Shown here: positions 55,701 to 64,000 of the stretch, in pieces | How the letters are laid out: the number at the start of each line of letters is the position of its first letter | Numbering within the stretch: the stretch's first letter is position 1 | DNA from: Belliella kenyensis | Lineage (GTDB): Bacteria; Bacteroidota; Bacteroidia; Cytophagales; Cyclobacteriaceae | Direction: 5' to 3' | Assembly: GCF_022549675.1 (NCBI RefSeq) | Contig: NZ_JAKZGR010000008.1 | Span: forward strand, 1 to 64,000 | Length of the DNA stretch: 64,000 bases | Position numbers and translations under genes: made by a program | Notes under the pieces: generated by a model | What the model was told of the DNA's origin: nothing | Databases searched by the model: none | What the model saw: the letters and a program-made list of their open reading frames with translations, nothing else

Positions 55701-56117
55701 GTCATTGATCATGCCTTGAAGTCCAAGAGATCTTCCATCGTCAGGTGAATATATTCTTGCTATTCCGTAATCATGCAATTCTTTAATCTCGTCAGGAAGA
55801 ATTGTACCTCCACCTCCGCCAAAAATTTTGATATGACCTGCTCCTTGCTCCTCTAGCAAGTCATACATATACTTGAAAAATTCCACATGGCCTCCTTGGT
55901 ATGAGGTGATTGCTATAGCTTGTACATCTTCTTGAATAGCACATGATACAATTTCCTGTACAGATCGATTATGACCCAAATGAATCACCTCACAACCAGT
56001 AGCCTGAATGATTCTTCTCATGATATTGATAGCTGCATCATGCCCATCAAAAAGTGAAGCAGCTGTTACTATTCTAATATGATTTTTTGGTTTATAAATT
56101 TCCTTTACGATTGACAT
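52737..56117 (-). CDS. icmF: fused isobutyryl-CoA mutase-type enzyme IcmF
   Basis: A 1126-aa three-part enzyme. Residues 1-145: cobalamin-binding domain with Asp24-x-His26 ('[10 protein letters not shown]'). About 190-420: a MeaB-type G-protein chaperone, Walker A 'GTGGAGKS' at 203-210, '[21 protein letters not shown]' and '[12 protein letters not shown]'. About 530-1126: the acyl-CoA mutase barrel ('[27 protein letters not shown]', '[17 protein letters not shown]'). IcmF rearranges isobutyryl-CoA and butyryl-CoA (sometimes also isovaleryl-CoA), linking valine breakdown to butyrate. The 'FPFKREG' segment favours IcmF over methylmalonyl-CoA mutase. A divergent CoA-transferase lies upstream. 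Confidence 0.93.
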   Translation of the reverse strand: MSIVKEIYKPKNHIRIVTAASLFDGHDAAINIMRRIIQATGCEVIHLGHNRSVQEIVSCAIQEDVQAIAITSYQGGHVEFFKYMYDLLEEQGAGHIKIFGGGGGTILPDEIKELHDYGIARIYSPDDGRSLGLQGMINDLIEKSDFPVGIDHKGLESLQKSDKKGLGRLISAAENFPEQTKPLLDEVRTLSQKSKTPVLGITGTGGAGKSSLVDELVRRFLIDFKGKTLAIISVDPSKRKTGGALLGDRIRMNAINHPDVYMRSLATRQSNLALSRYVQDAVDIVKAAEFDLIILETSGIGQSDTEIIEHSDMSLYVMTPEYGAATQLEKIDMLDFADVIALNKFDKRGAQDALRDVKKQYKRNHNLWEIEDKDIPVFGTIASQFNDPGMNSLYKAIIQKLVEKTGVDLDSTFAVTGEMSEKVYIIPPSRTRYLSEISENNRSYDAWVEAQKEVAQKLYSIRKSIEAIQDLSLADQDRLIKELEEVYAEVALELDPKNKKWLEEWPSKVQQYKDEYYVFKVRDKEIKVKTFTTSLSGSSIPKVSLPRYEAWGDLLKWGLTENVPGEFPYTSGVFPFKREGEDPTRMFAGEGGPERTNKRFHYVSKGLPAKRLSTAFDSVTLYGEDPDYRPDIYGKIGNSGVNICCLDDAKKLYSGFNLADPMTSVSMTINGPAATMTAFFMNAAIDQQCELYIKKEGLEAEVNEKINAIYEEKGVERPKYQGAIPDGNDGLGLMLLGVTGDEVLPAKVYEKIKSDTIAKVRGTVQADILKEDQAQNTCIFSTEFSLRLMGDVQQYFIENQIRNFYSVSISGYHIAEAGANPITQLALTLSNGFTYVEYYVSRGMDINKFAPNLSFFFSNGIDPEYAVIGRVARRIWAKAMKLKYNANERSQMLKYHIQTSGRSLHAQEIDFNDIRTTLQALYAIYDNCNSLHTNAYDEAITTPTEASVRRAMAIQLIINKELGLAKNENPIQGAFIIEELTDLVEEAVYSEFDRITERGGVLGAMETMYQRGKIQEESLHYEMLKHTGEYPIIGVNTFLSSEGSPTVTPGEVIRATIDEKEAQILTLKNLHKKNDLLATEWLMKLQEAAVKNENIFEQLMDAAKYCSLGQITHALYEVGGQYRRNM

Positions 56118-56292
56118 AAATATGGTTTGGGTTTACTTCCTATCTCTTAAGCTAAGGTTGAAATGTGCTCAAAATGATTTTCCTTTCGATATGCGAATAT
56201 AAGAAAAATAGAAGACTAGCATCTTTAGAATAGAAGTGTTTCAAAACAATATTCTGAAATCAAATCATTTATTTAATTGACTTTTGTCATAC

Positions 56293-56320
56293 TTTGTCAA
56301 CTTTAGAGCTACGTACTTTG
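56293..56320 (+). promoter_or_regulatory. predicted promoter of the CoA-transferase gene
   Basis: TTTG (56293-56296), 17 nt, TACTTTG (56314-56320), near consensus. A start near 56327 would put an ATG at 56337 only 10 nt away but leaves a normal leader for the ATG at 56406. Confidence 0.4.
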
Positions 56321-56405
56321 TTGCATCATAAGAGGTATGGAAAAAGGAATAAAGAAACCTATGACCATAATTTACAGTCCATATATTCAACATAACTCTA
56401 ATCTC

Positions 56406-57698
56406 ATGTATCAATACACCACAGCAGCAGAAGCTGTCAAGCAGATCAAAAGTCATCAAAGGATATTCATTCACGGTAGTGCTGCTACCCCATCTTTTCT
56501 CTTACAAGCTTTGGCTGAACGTAAAGAAGAACTCAAACAAGTAGAGGTGGTATCTATATCGACATTAGGTGCCATGCCATTGACAGATCCTTCTTGTAAA
56601 GGCAGCTTCTTTATGAACTCGTTGTTTGTATCTGAAAATGTACGCCAAGCAGTAAATAGCGAACAAGGAGGCTATGTTCCAATTTTCCTAAGCGAAATCG
56701 GTAGATTATTCAGAAACAACATCCTACCCATCGATGTTGCTATTCTGAATGTATCCGAACCAGATGCTCATGGATTTTGCTCATTGGGTGTATCTGTAGA
56801 TATAGCAAAGCCTGCTATTGAGACCGCTAAAGTTATCATCGCACAAGTGAACAAGCAGATGCCAAGAACCCATGGTGATGGACACATACACTTTTCAAAA
56901 TTTGCAGCAGCAGTGCAAGTAGATGAACCCTTACCTGAGGTCAATTACGGAAGCAAAATAGGTGAAAACGAACTAAAAATAGGCTCATACATTGCTGAAA
57001 TGATAGAAGATCGCTCAACCCTGCAAATGGGAATAGGTGCTATACCAGATGCTGTACTTCAGAGACTGACTTCACACAAAGATCTTGGGATACACACGGA
57101 AATGTTTTCTAATGGAGTGATCGATCTATTAGCTTCAGGAGCTATTACGAATGCATATAAAAAGAAACATCCTGGCAAGATTGTATCCTCTTTTGCTATA
57201 GGAAATCAATCCATGTATGAACAAATTCATGACAATCCGATATTTTCGTTTCACGAAGCAGCCTATGTCAATGATACGGCAGTGATTAGAAAAAACCCAA
57301 AAGTAGTCTCTATCAATAGCTGCTTGGAAATGGACCTTACTGGACAGGTATGTGCTGATTCGATAGGAAGTTACCACTATTCTGGAGTAGGCGGCCAAAT
57401 GGACTTTATGAGAGGTGCAGCCTTATCAGAGGGTGGTAAACCAATCATGGCACTTTCAGCAGCTACTAGAAGAGGCACTAGTAAAATTGTCCCGTTCTTG
57501 AAACAAGGAGCTGGGGTAGTAACTACCCGTGCCCATATGCACTATGTGGTCACTGAATATGGCACAGCCTATCTGTATGGTAAAAACTTACGCCAAAGGG
57601 CTTATGCCTTGATGAACATCGCACACCCAGATCATAGAGAAGAACTTGAAAAAGCTATCATTGAAAGATTTGGAAGCTATGTCTATCCTATAACTTAA
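56406..57698 (+). CDS. acetyl-CoA hydrolase/transferase family CoA-transferase
   Basis: 430 aa from the ATG at 56406 ('MYQYTTAAEAVKQIKSHQRIFIHGSAATP'), which is where the family begins; upstream in-frame ATGs at 56337 and 56361 would add 15-23 unrelated residues. Visible are the N-terminal 'GSAATPSFLLQAL', 'DAHGFCSLG', 'MGIGAIPDAVL', and the C-terminal 'SGVGGQMDFMRGAALSEGGK' and 'VVTEYGTAYL' of 4-hydroxybutyrate/butyrate-acetate CoA-transferases; the catalytic Glu is expected near 'THGDGHIHFS...' to 'HTEMFSNG'. It lies divergent to icmF, suggesting joint work on butyryl/isobutyryl-CoA. Confidence 0.88.
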   Translation: MYQYTTAAEAVKQIKSHQRIFIHGSAATPSFLLQALAERKEELKQVEVVSISTLGAMPLTDPSCKGSFFMNSLFVSENVRQAVNSEQGGYVPIFLSEIGRLFRNNILPIDVAILNVSEPDAHGFCSLGVSVDIAKPAIETAKVIIAQVNKQMPRTHGDGHIHFSKFAAAVQVDEPLPEVNYGSKIGENELKIGSYIAEMIEDRSTLQMGIGAIPDAVLQRLTSHKDLGIHTEMFSNGVIDLLASGAITNAYKKKHPGKIVSSFAIGNQSMYEQIHDNPIFSFHEAAYVNDTAVIRKNPKVVSINSCLEMDLTGQVCADSIGSYHYSGVGGQMDFMRGAALSEGGKPIMALSAATRRGTSKIVPFLKQGAGVVTTRAHMHYVVTEYGTAYLYGKNLRQRAYALMNIAHPDHREELEKAIIERFGSYVYPIT

Positions 57699-57794
57699 AA
57701 AAGCTGTAATCAACAAATGTCAAGAAATTGATTTGTAAATGATTTGAATTTTAGATCAAGGGAGGGGATGGTTTGGAATGGGGTAAAGTTTAGA

Positions 57795-57839
57795 GTCAAG
57801 CACAATCGCCCCCTTGTTGCTTGACCCTACACTTTTTTT
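57795..57839 (+). terminator. possible terminator after the CoA-transferase gene
   Basis: GTCAAGCA (57795-57802) pairs with TGCTTGAC (57818-57825), extended inward by CAA/TTG with one bulge; T7 follows at about 57833-57839 after an 8-nt gap. The spacing to the T run is long for a classical terminator. Confidence 0.5.
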
Positions 57840-57882
57840 GGTCCAATACTTTTAAATTCATTTATTTCAATTAGTGTATCCG

Positions 57883-60747
57883 TTAACCTCTGCTGCATAA
57901 TGCTATATAAGGACAATACTTGCATTTGTTCAAGTTATCTGTCTGATCAAATGGTGTATTGAGATCATATAGCTCTTCCAAAGTAGCCTTCAGAGCGAAT
58001 TCATAATCATCTTTATAAAATCTGTAATCTTCTACTTCTTGTAAAGCACCTTTCGGGTCAGGCCTTTCTTTCAAATATGGACTAAAATTATCTCGGAAAA
58101 TTTCTTTAAAATTGAATAAGGCAGGTTTCAATGGCTGCAAATTACTCGGAAAGCTTGCTTGATAGAGTAGACCATAATACAACGTTTGCATAGCCGCCTT
58201 ATTTCTGTTAGTATAATCTCGATCAAATAAGCTTGCTATATCTTTGAATTCCTTTTTGTCTGCACCTGACTTATAATCGATTAATCTTATGACACCATTT
58301 CTCAGATCAACCCTATCGATGATACCTTGAAGCTTTACTTTAACAAGCCCATCAGCCGTCACAATTCTAAAGTCTGCCTGATGTGGCTGTTCCATGGAAA
58401 TGATTCTAAAAGGAGCATCATTTCGATCAATTTCCAATAGTTTCTCAATGTACTTTTGAAGCACATCTCTTACAATGGCCATTTGTCCACTTAGCTTTGT
58501 ATTGGCATTTTCCTCAAGCATGTAATATTGCCTGATTCCCTTTTCAATCGCTGGATAAATCCAATTCATGGACAAATCTTCAAAATCATCTCTTTCGACT
58601 ACATACCGTCCTTTGCGACTTATAAAACCTCCATATAGATGCTCCATACTGTAATGCGCCAAATTCCCAAAAACACCAGCATCTATTTCTTCCTTGACTT
58701 CTTCCTTTTCTTTGACTTTTGCGATGTATTGAAAGTAAAACTTAAGCCTACAATCTAAGTATACACTCAAGGATGATGGAGAAAAGTATCTCAGCGATGT
58801 ACCGTCACTTGCTACTTTGTATTGTTCAAGAATCTTGAGGATATCATCATTCTTTTCGATAATGATCTCTTTACTCGGGTGCAAGTCTACTGGCAAATAT
58901 ACCACCTCTTCTGCTTCTTCAAGGTTCATTTCCACTTGCATCTGCTGGATATATCTACTTTTTTCCCCTGCTTTGCCTTGATCTGAGGAAGTAGTATAGA
59001 TCATATGCACCTCATCAGCATGGTGAAGCAATCTGTAAAAAGTGTAGGCGTAGATTGCATCATTCTGCTCTTGGACTGGAAGACCAAAAGCTTTTCGTAA
59101 GTTAAATGGAATCATTGAATTGAGAGATGCTGCTGGGGGAAAGCTATCTTCGTTCATATTACAGATAATCACACGCTCAAAGTCAAGATTTCTAGACTCA
59201 AGTACCCCCATAAGCTGCAAGCCTTGCAAGGGCTCTCCTTCAAAAGGTAGCTTTACTTCTCTAAAAAGTTGCCTGAATAATTTAATAAAGAATTCTAATT
59301 CAACATCTACAGCTTCTTGACTTTGAAAGATATCCCTAAGCCTATTCAACTGCTTGTAGCACTGAAAGAGATAGGACTGCTGGAGTCCCTCCTCAGGTAA
59401 TCGGTCTACCAAAGCTTCAATCAAATCAGTCAAGTATCCAAATAGATCCTTAGCCTCTACTTTTTGGAAAATAAGCTCAAAAAAAGGCCCTCCCTTTTTC
59501 AATTTTTCTATTGGGTAGTAAATTTTATTTTCTTCCTGAATTACCTTGAGCACTTCTTTACAAAATCCGTCGTTCTCTGATTTGAGATAAATCAAAGATA
59601 GAATATCTTTCAAAGGCCTATGATATACTGAAAGCAACCCTTCTTCTATCTTGATATAGCGCTGTAATTCAAGTATAGCTTCAATGAATGCATACACTGG
59701 TGTGTTTTTGACTGGATAACCCATCGTCACATTCACTTTATCTACCTGCTCTGGTAAACTATGAAGGACAGGAAAAAGCATCTGCTCATCTGGTAAAATG
59801 ATCACAGTATTTTCCCAAGCTTGTGTATTGGTGACATTCTCTAAGATTGAACCTACCAGATTTGCTTGGTTTGATTTCAAAGGGGTTGCATAAGTAGTAA
59901 TTTGGATATTTTCACGCTGGATTTTAGTTGGAATTTCTTTGGGAAAAGTCTTTTGAAAAACTGGATCTTTTGCATAAGCTCTGAAAAACAATCCAGCCTC
60001 TTGGTTGAGGTCGTCCATATAGTAGGCATCAAAGTCCCAATATATCTCTGCTCCAAATTCAGAAACAAAATGCTTGATCAGCCGCTCTTCTGTGGCTGTG
60101 AAAGCATTGAATCCAACGAAAATATAATGCTTCTCAGGAACATTTATTACTGATAATCCTTCTACTACCTTTTTATATAACTGTCCCGAGTAAGCCAATC
60201 CAGCCACCTGTAAATGAACCTGATACGATTCATACAATACACTTAACATCTCCCAGAATCTCAGAAACTTCTCCTTTTGAAAAGCATCTTGAAGTTCAAA
60301 AGATTTCCAAAATTGCTGTATCAGTGCAACTTGCTCTTCTGACAGAAAACTTAAATCAGAAGATAACTCTTTCACTTCTGATAAGTGATGATACAACCTT
60401 TTGGCATCGGCCATAAACTGATCGATATCATTGAAATCTTTGAGGATCATTTCTCCCCAATAGTAAAATTTGTCAAATGACTCTGGGCTAGGATGTAAAG
60501 ATTGGTAGACTTTGTATAACTCAAAGATCAAAGTCAAGTTATCAGCTGGACGTTGCTTTGCAAATCCGTAGAAAAGCTCTTCAATAGTGACCACCTCAGG
60601 CATCCAAGTCGGCTTAGAGATCAATTGTCCCAAATGCTGCGTAAAGAATAAGCCTGCTCTCCTATTGGGAAGCACGATACGCAATTGCTGTAGTTGCTGA
60701 TGTTCATTGAGTATCTGCTCAGCAGTATTCTTCAAAAACCCTTTCAT
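57883..60747 (-). CDS. addB: AddB-like nuclease/helicase-fold subunit of AddAB
   Basis: A 954-aa protein. It starts 'LRIVLPNRRAGLFFTQHLGQL', has an inactive helicase-like core, and ends with a PD-(D/E)XK nuclease ('GVIRLIDYKSGADKK') framed by the iron-sulfur cysteines Cys666 ('YLDCRLKFYF'), Cys942, Cys945 and Cys951 ('CKYCPYIALC'), the AddB 4Fe-4S pattern. With AddA it processes double-strand breaks for recombination. It overlaps addA by 4 nt. AddAB-type enzymes also feed DNA fragments into CRISPR adaptation in some bacteria, but nothing here shows that link. Confidence 0.93.
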   Translation of the reverse strand: MKGFLKNTAEQILNEHQQLQQLRIVLPNRRAGLFFTQHLGQLISKPTWMPEVVTIEELFYGFAKQRPADNLTLIFELYKVYQSLHPSPESFDKFYYWGEMILKDFNDIDQFMADAKRLYHHLSEVKELSSDLSFLSEEQVALIQQFWKSFELQDAFQKEKFLRFWEMLSVLYESYQVHLQVAGLAYSGQLYKKVVEGLSVINVPEKHYIFVGFNAFTATEERLIKHFVSEFGAEIYWDFDAYYMDDLNQEAGLFFRAYAKDPVFQKTFPKEIPTKIQRENIQITTYATPLKSNQANLVGSILENVTNTQAWENTVIILPDEQMLFPVLHSLPEQVDKVNVTMGYPVKNTPVYAFIEAILELQRYIKIEEGLLSVYHRPLKDILSLIYLKSENDGFCKEVLKVIQEENKIYYPIEKLKKGGPFFELIFQKVEAKDLFGYLTDLIEALVDRLPEEGLQQSYLFQCYKQLNRLRDIFQSQEAVDVELEFFIKLFRQLFREVKLPFEGEPLQGLQLMGVLESRNLDFERVIICNMNEDSFPPAASLNSMIPFNLRKAFGLPVQEQNDAIYAYTFYRLLHHADEVHMIYTTSSDQGKAGEKSRYIQQMQVEMNLEEAEEVVYLPVDLHPSKEIIIEKNDDILKILEQYKVASDGTSLRYFSPSSLSVYLDCRLKFYFQYIAKVKEKEEVKEEIDAGVFGNLAHYSMEHLYGGFISRKGRYVVERDDFEDLSMNWIYPAIEKGIRQYYMLEENANTKLSGQMAIVRDVLQKYIEKLLEIDRNDAPFRIISMEQPHQADFRIVTADGLVKVKLQGIIDRVDLRNGVIRLIDYKSGADKKEFKDIASLFDRDYTNRNKAAMQTLYYGLLYQASFPSNLQPLKPALFNFKEIFRDNFSPYLKERPDPKGALQEVEDYRFYKDDYEFALKATLEELYDLNTPFDQTDNLNKCKYCPYIALCSRG

Positions 60748-63700
60748 AAAACCTTAACTATTTCTCCGCTTTCCAAGTAACATAAATATCCAACGGTATG
60801 CATACTGGTCAATCCTGACACCAGTTCTACATATTCTTTGACTTGCTTTTCATAATTTGGAAGCTTTTCACCCGTTTTGAAATCAACTACAATGGCCTTT
60901 TCACCTTCCAAAATAACCCTATCAGGCCTCTTTTGCTTGCCTCCAGGCAAAAGAATACCTTGCTCAGGTAAGTATACAGCTCCAGATTCAAACCAAGATT
61001 TGAATAGAGCATTCTCAAATAAACCGTTCAACTGATTTGCTATTTGCTCTTGCTCTTCTGCTGAAATTCTACCTTCAAACATAAAGCTTTCTAAATAGGA
61101 CATCATCTCATGATAATCCTTTGATTTCTCTAAAATCTCATGGATCAAAAGACCAAAATCCCTTCGCTTTCTTTGATCTATACCTTCTTGAGAAAAATCA
61201 ACAGCATACTTTTTTACTTTCAATAAATGATGCCACTGCTGATAATTCCACCTAAGCTTTGGTATAACAAGCTCAGGCCCTTTTGCAAGCTGCATATCAG
61301 GCCAATGCCCCAATTCAAAGCAAAAATCATTCTCTTCAAAACTACCTGATGCTAAACTCTTCCAAAAACTATTATTGGACGTTTTGAATATTTGCTGAAA
61401 ATGAACTTCTAACTTATTGACATTTTCGCCCTTTTTGTCCCATGAAGACATTGCCCAAAACACCTCCTCTGCCCTAGTCAATGCAACATACACCATATTC
61501 AAACTATCTAAATATGCCATCACAGCTTCCTCAGTATAAACTTCAGAAAAATCTGACTGAGCCAATAGTCCATTAAGAGACAAGGGAACGATAATAGGAT
61601 CCTGTAGTTGCTTCATTTGAAATGGAGCCCAGACCACATTTGTTTTTCTCGAATCAAAAATATCCCAATTCAAAAATGGCATCAATACTACCTTAAATTG
61701 AAGCCCCTTTGATTTGTGAATGGTCAAAATTCGCATGGCATCATGACCTTCGGGAATCTTGACCGTGCGTTTGGTGCTTTGCTCTTCCCACCATTTGAGA
61801 AATCCTGACAAGTCGGCTCTATTCTTTGCCACGTAATCGTATACTGCATCTTTGAATGCTCCCAGATAGGCTAGTTCCAGACCTGACTTCTGCAAACTCA
61901 GGAGCATAATAAGCTCTTCTACCAATTCCATCAAGGGCAATTGAAGCAAATACTCCTGTTGACTTTTGAATAGCTTGATATCATCTTGAAGAAAAGAGGG
62001 TATGTCATTCACTGCAAACAATTGATGATTCACATCATGACCATCAATGATGGCTTTGAAATACCACATAGTCTTAAACTGAATGAGATCATCTGGATCT
62101 TGAAGGTGTTTGAGTCCTGCTATCAGTGCTTTGACTGAGGCAGATTTGGTCAGAAACATACTTTCATCAGACAGTACATCAAACCTATGTTCCGCATCAG
62201 GATGATCCATAGCATATTGCATCAAGGTATCTGCTATGCGTTCTCCTTGTCGCTTGGTTCTGACCAGAAAAGCGATATCCTGTAGCTGATAGCCTACATC
62301 TTGTAGATGCTTGACCATCTCTGGTAGCCTTGCCAAAGCTTTTTCTTCAAAATTCCCATCATCTTCATCCTTATTGATCTCCATAAATTCCCACTCCACC
62401 TTCCCTTGAAAATCCTTGGAAAACTTATGCTCAGGTACTCGCTGCTGAACATCTTTATAAGCTAAAGTAATGATATCAGATTTTTGTGCTCCATACCTTG
62501 ACTCCACTGCGGCAGCAAATGACTCAGGAAGGGCATTGAAAATCGCATTATTGAAATTAATGATGTTTGGAAGGCTTCTGAAATTGGTATCAAGATTCTC
62601 GTTTCTAACATTTACGCTTCCTATCTCCTCTTCTACTTGATGTAACAAAAGCTTCATTTCTCCTCCTCTCCACCTATAGATAGATTGCTTTACGTCTCCT
62701 ACAAGAAGGTTAGTATGCCCTTGAGCAAGTGTATTTTCCAAAAGTGGCTTAAAAGAAGCCCACTGAAAACCAGACGTATCTTGAAACTCATCAATGAGGT
62801 AATGGTTAAATTGGTTCCCAACCTTTTCATATATAAAAGGCGCATCATGAGATTTAGTGATTTCTTTGAGGAACTCATTGGCATCTGAAATCAATAAGAT
62901 GTTTTCTTCATCCTTGATGACAGTGAGTTCATCTAAAAGGTTTTTGAAAACCCCAAATACGGAAAGGTTCTTGGAGATGGCAGATAGGGTATTCCACTTG
63001 ACTATCAAAGGATCAAACTGCGCCATAATCTGCCCCAGACCTTGATGATAGGCTGCTTCTATTTGAACTATTTTTTTACTTGTTTTAGCATACCACTTGT
63101 CTGGATTTTCAGGAAGATTGATTTGCGTAGAGCTCAATTCTGGAATTGGGTGATCCTTATCCCCTAGTTTTTCAAATTTCAGAGCAAAGCTTCTGCTACC
63201 ACCACTGAAATCTGTCCATTCCAATGCGTTTGATACTCTTATTTGATTAGCTTGATCTTTGAGTTTGATGGCTATATGGATGATTTCTTGTTTTTGTCTA
63301 TGGACAAATAATTTAAGACTTTCTATATGCTTTTTGTCTTTTAGAAACTCCCGGATTTCAGGAGCATATTTTTTAAAGTCCTCTTGAAAAATCTGTCTAC
63401 CAAGATCTTTTATCTTTTTCCTAATATCCCAGGAATTCCCCTCCTGAATCTCCTCAATGGCATAAGCTACAAGCCAGCGGTGCAAATCTTCATCTTCCAT
63501 GACTTGCATCACCAACCTATCTACCACCTGATCCAATACCGCCTCTTGATCCAATTCAACTTCAAATTTGGCATTGAGATCCATTTCTCTAGCAAATGCT
63601 CGAACCACCTTTTGAAAGAAGCTATCTATGGTACTCACAGAAAATCGTCCATAATGGTGAAGGATTGTCGTAAGTGTCTGAGCTGCTCTAAGCATCAATT

Positions 63701-63959
63701 CTTCAGCACTAATCTGCAGTGTACTCATGATCTCATGATCCATTTTGTTTGTGGGATCCACGTTGGATTTCAACCGTTTGAGTTCTTTGATAATTCTCTC
63801 CTTCATCTCTTGGGTGGCTTTATTGGTAAAAGTCACAGCGAGAATCGACTTAAAACTGACAGGGCTTTTCAGGGCTAGTTTGAGATACTCCATGGTCAGG
63901 GTGTAGGTTTTACCTGATCCTGCCGAGGATTTGTAAATAATAAAAGGTCTACTGCTCAT
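60744..63959 (-). CDS. addA: AddA/RecB-like UvrD helicase-nuclease
   Basis: 1071 aa from the ATG at 63959 ('MSSRPFIIYKSSAGSGKTYTL'); the longer frame to 63980 starts with TTG. Walker A 'SSAGSGKT' at residues 11-18; 'ILAVTFTNKATQEMKERI'; Walker B region 'YLIDEFQDTSGFQW'; 'LLVGDVKQSIYRWRGGE'; 'ILTIHKSKGLQFKVVLMP'; 'NMVYVALTRAEEVFW'; and a C-terminal PD-(D/E)XK nuclease 'RPDRVILEGEKAIVVDFKTGEK'. It unwinds and cuts broken DNA ends with AddB. First gene of the addA-addB pair; the window ends 41 nt upstream. Confidence 0.94.
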   Translation of the reverse strand: MSSRPFIIYKSSAGSGKTYTLTMEYLKLALKSPVSFKSILAVTFTNKATQEMKERIIKELKRLKSNVDPTNKMDHEIMSTLQISAEELMLRAAQTLTTILHHYGRFSVSTIDSFFQKVVRAFAREMDLNAKFEVELDQEAVLDQVVDRLVMQVMEDEDLHRWLVAYAIEEIQEGNSWDIRKKIKDLGRQIFQEDFKKYAPEIREFLKDKKHIESLKLFVHRQKQEIIHIAIKLKDQANQIRVSNALEWTDFSGGSRSFALKFEKLGDKDHPIPELSSTQINLPENPDKWYAKTSKKIVQIEAAYHQGLGQIMAQFDPLIVKWNTLSAISKNLSVFGVFKNLLDELTVIKDEENILLISDANEFLKEITKSHDAPFIYEKVGNQFNHYLIDEFQDTSGFQWASFKPLLENTLAQGHTNLLVGDVKQSIYRWRGGEMKLLLHQVEEEIGSVNVRNENLDTNFRSLPNIINFNNAIFNALPESFAAAVESRYGAQKSDIITLAYKDVQQRVPEHKFSKDFQGKVEWEFMEINKDEDDGNFEEKALARLPEMVKHLQDVGYQLQDIAFLVRTKRQGERIADTLMQYAMDHPDAEHRFDVLSDESMFLTKSASVKALIAGLKHLQDPDDLIQFKTMWYFKAIIDGHDVNHQLFAVNDIPSFLQDDIKLFKSQQEYLLQLPLMELVEELIMLLSLQKSGLELAYLGAFKDAVYDYVAKNRADLSGFLKWWEEQSTKRTVKIPEGHDAMRILTIHKSKGLQFKVVLMPFLNWDIFDSRKTNVVWAPFQMKQLQDPIIVPLSLNGLLAQSDFSEVYTEEAVMAYLDSLNMVYVALTRAEEVFWAMSSWDKKGENVNKLEVHFQQIFKTSNNSFWKSLASGSFEENDFCFELGHWPDMQLAKGPELVIPKLRWNYQQWHHLLKVKKYAVDFSQEGIDQRKRRDFGLLIHEILEKSKDYHEMMSYLESFMFEGRISAEEQEQIANQLNGLFENALFKSWFESGAVYLPEQGILLPGGKQKRPDRVILEGEKAIVVDFKTGEKLPNYEKQVKEYVELVSGLTSMHTVGYLCYLESGEIVKVL

Positions 63960-64000
63960 ATTGAAAATCAAGATAGGCAAAAGAATAATAAATTGAGAGG

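Noticed and set aside
60744-63959. Linking AddAB to CRISPR adaptation in this strain
   Set aside because: The genes are 40 kb from the CRISPR locus; the known link in other bacteria is not evidence here.
1-64000. Mobile elements, tRNA or rRNA genes
   Set aside because: No transposase, integrase other than Cas1, terminal inverted repeats with a gene inside, or cloverleaf/rRNA sequence was found.

Overview
The window looks like chromosome of a Bacteroidota bacterium, probably order Cytophagales (a Cyclobacteriaceae-like genome). Signs are an AT-rich composition, promoters of the TTTG-N17-20-TAnnTTTG type seen in this phylum, methionine synthase split into two genes, S9 peptidases and tripartite RND efflux genes of Bacteroidota style, DUF4412 and hybrid two-component kinases, and few classical Shine-Dalgarno sites. 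I cannot name the species. No rRNA, tRNA, insertion sequence or phage gene was recognised.

Positions 1-18835 are a complete type III CRISPR-Cas locus, best assigned to subtype III-D because it has a csx10-like gene. A CRISPR array with 22 identical 37-nt repeats is cut by the left window edge and is read on the minus strand from a leader at 1586-1728 that holds a good phylum-type promoter. Next comes an unusual adaptation block: a TPR protein with a C-terminal S1/cold-shock OB fold, an N-terminally extended Cas2, a CRISPR-associated primase-polymerase (CAPP), Cas1 and a RecD/Pif1-like helicase. Then follow a small unrecognised CRISPR-linked protein, two cyclic-oligoadenylate effectors (a Csx1-type CARF-HEPN RNase and a Card1/Can2-type CARF nuclease), and the interference operon: a large RAMP, a small TIGR04423-like protein, a double-RAMP protein, Csx10, a Csm3-like RAMP, an HD-less Cas10 with an intact GGDD cyclase motif, and Cas6. 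Everything is on the minus strand with short gaps or overlaps. The logic would be: Cas6 makes crRNAs, the RAMP/Cas10 complex senses RNA and makes cyclic oligoadenylates, Csx1 and Card1/Can2 respond, and Cas1-Cas2 with the primase-polymerase and helicase build new spacers.

Positions 18836-19427 are a gene-free upstream region with a palindrome and repeats. From 19428 the window is housekeeping and accessory chromosome: HMG-CoA lyase; a SAM-I riboswitch controlling metH (two genes) and metF; a predicted outer-membrane protein; a large hybrid histidine kinase; two S9 peptidases; an RND efflux operon; methionyl-tRNA formyltransferase; a DUF4412 protein; dihydrofolate reductase with cinA; and a lipoyl E2 acyltransferase.

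The last part (47.9-64 kb) carries an apparent operon of OsmC protein, a 79-aa protein, a sensory lipoprotein and a hybrid kinase; a heptanucleotide tandem repeat; the fused acyl-CoA mutase IcmF; a divergent CoA-transferase; and the AddB/AddA helicase-nuclease pair.
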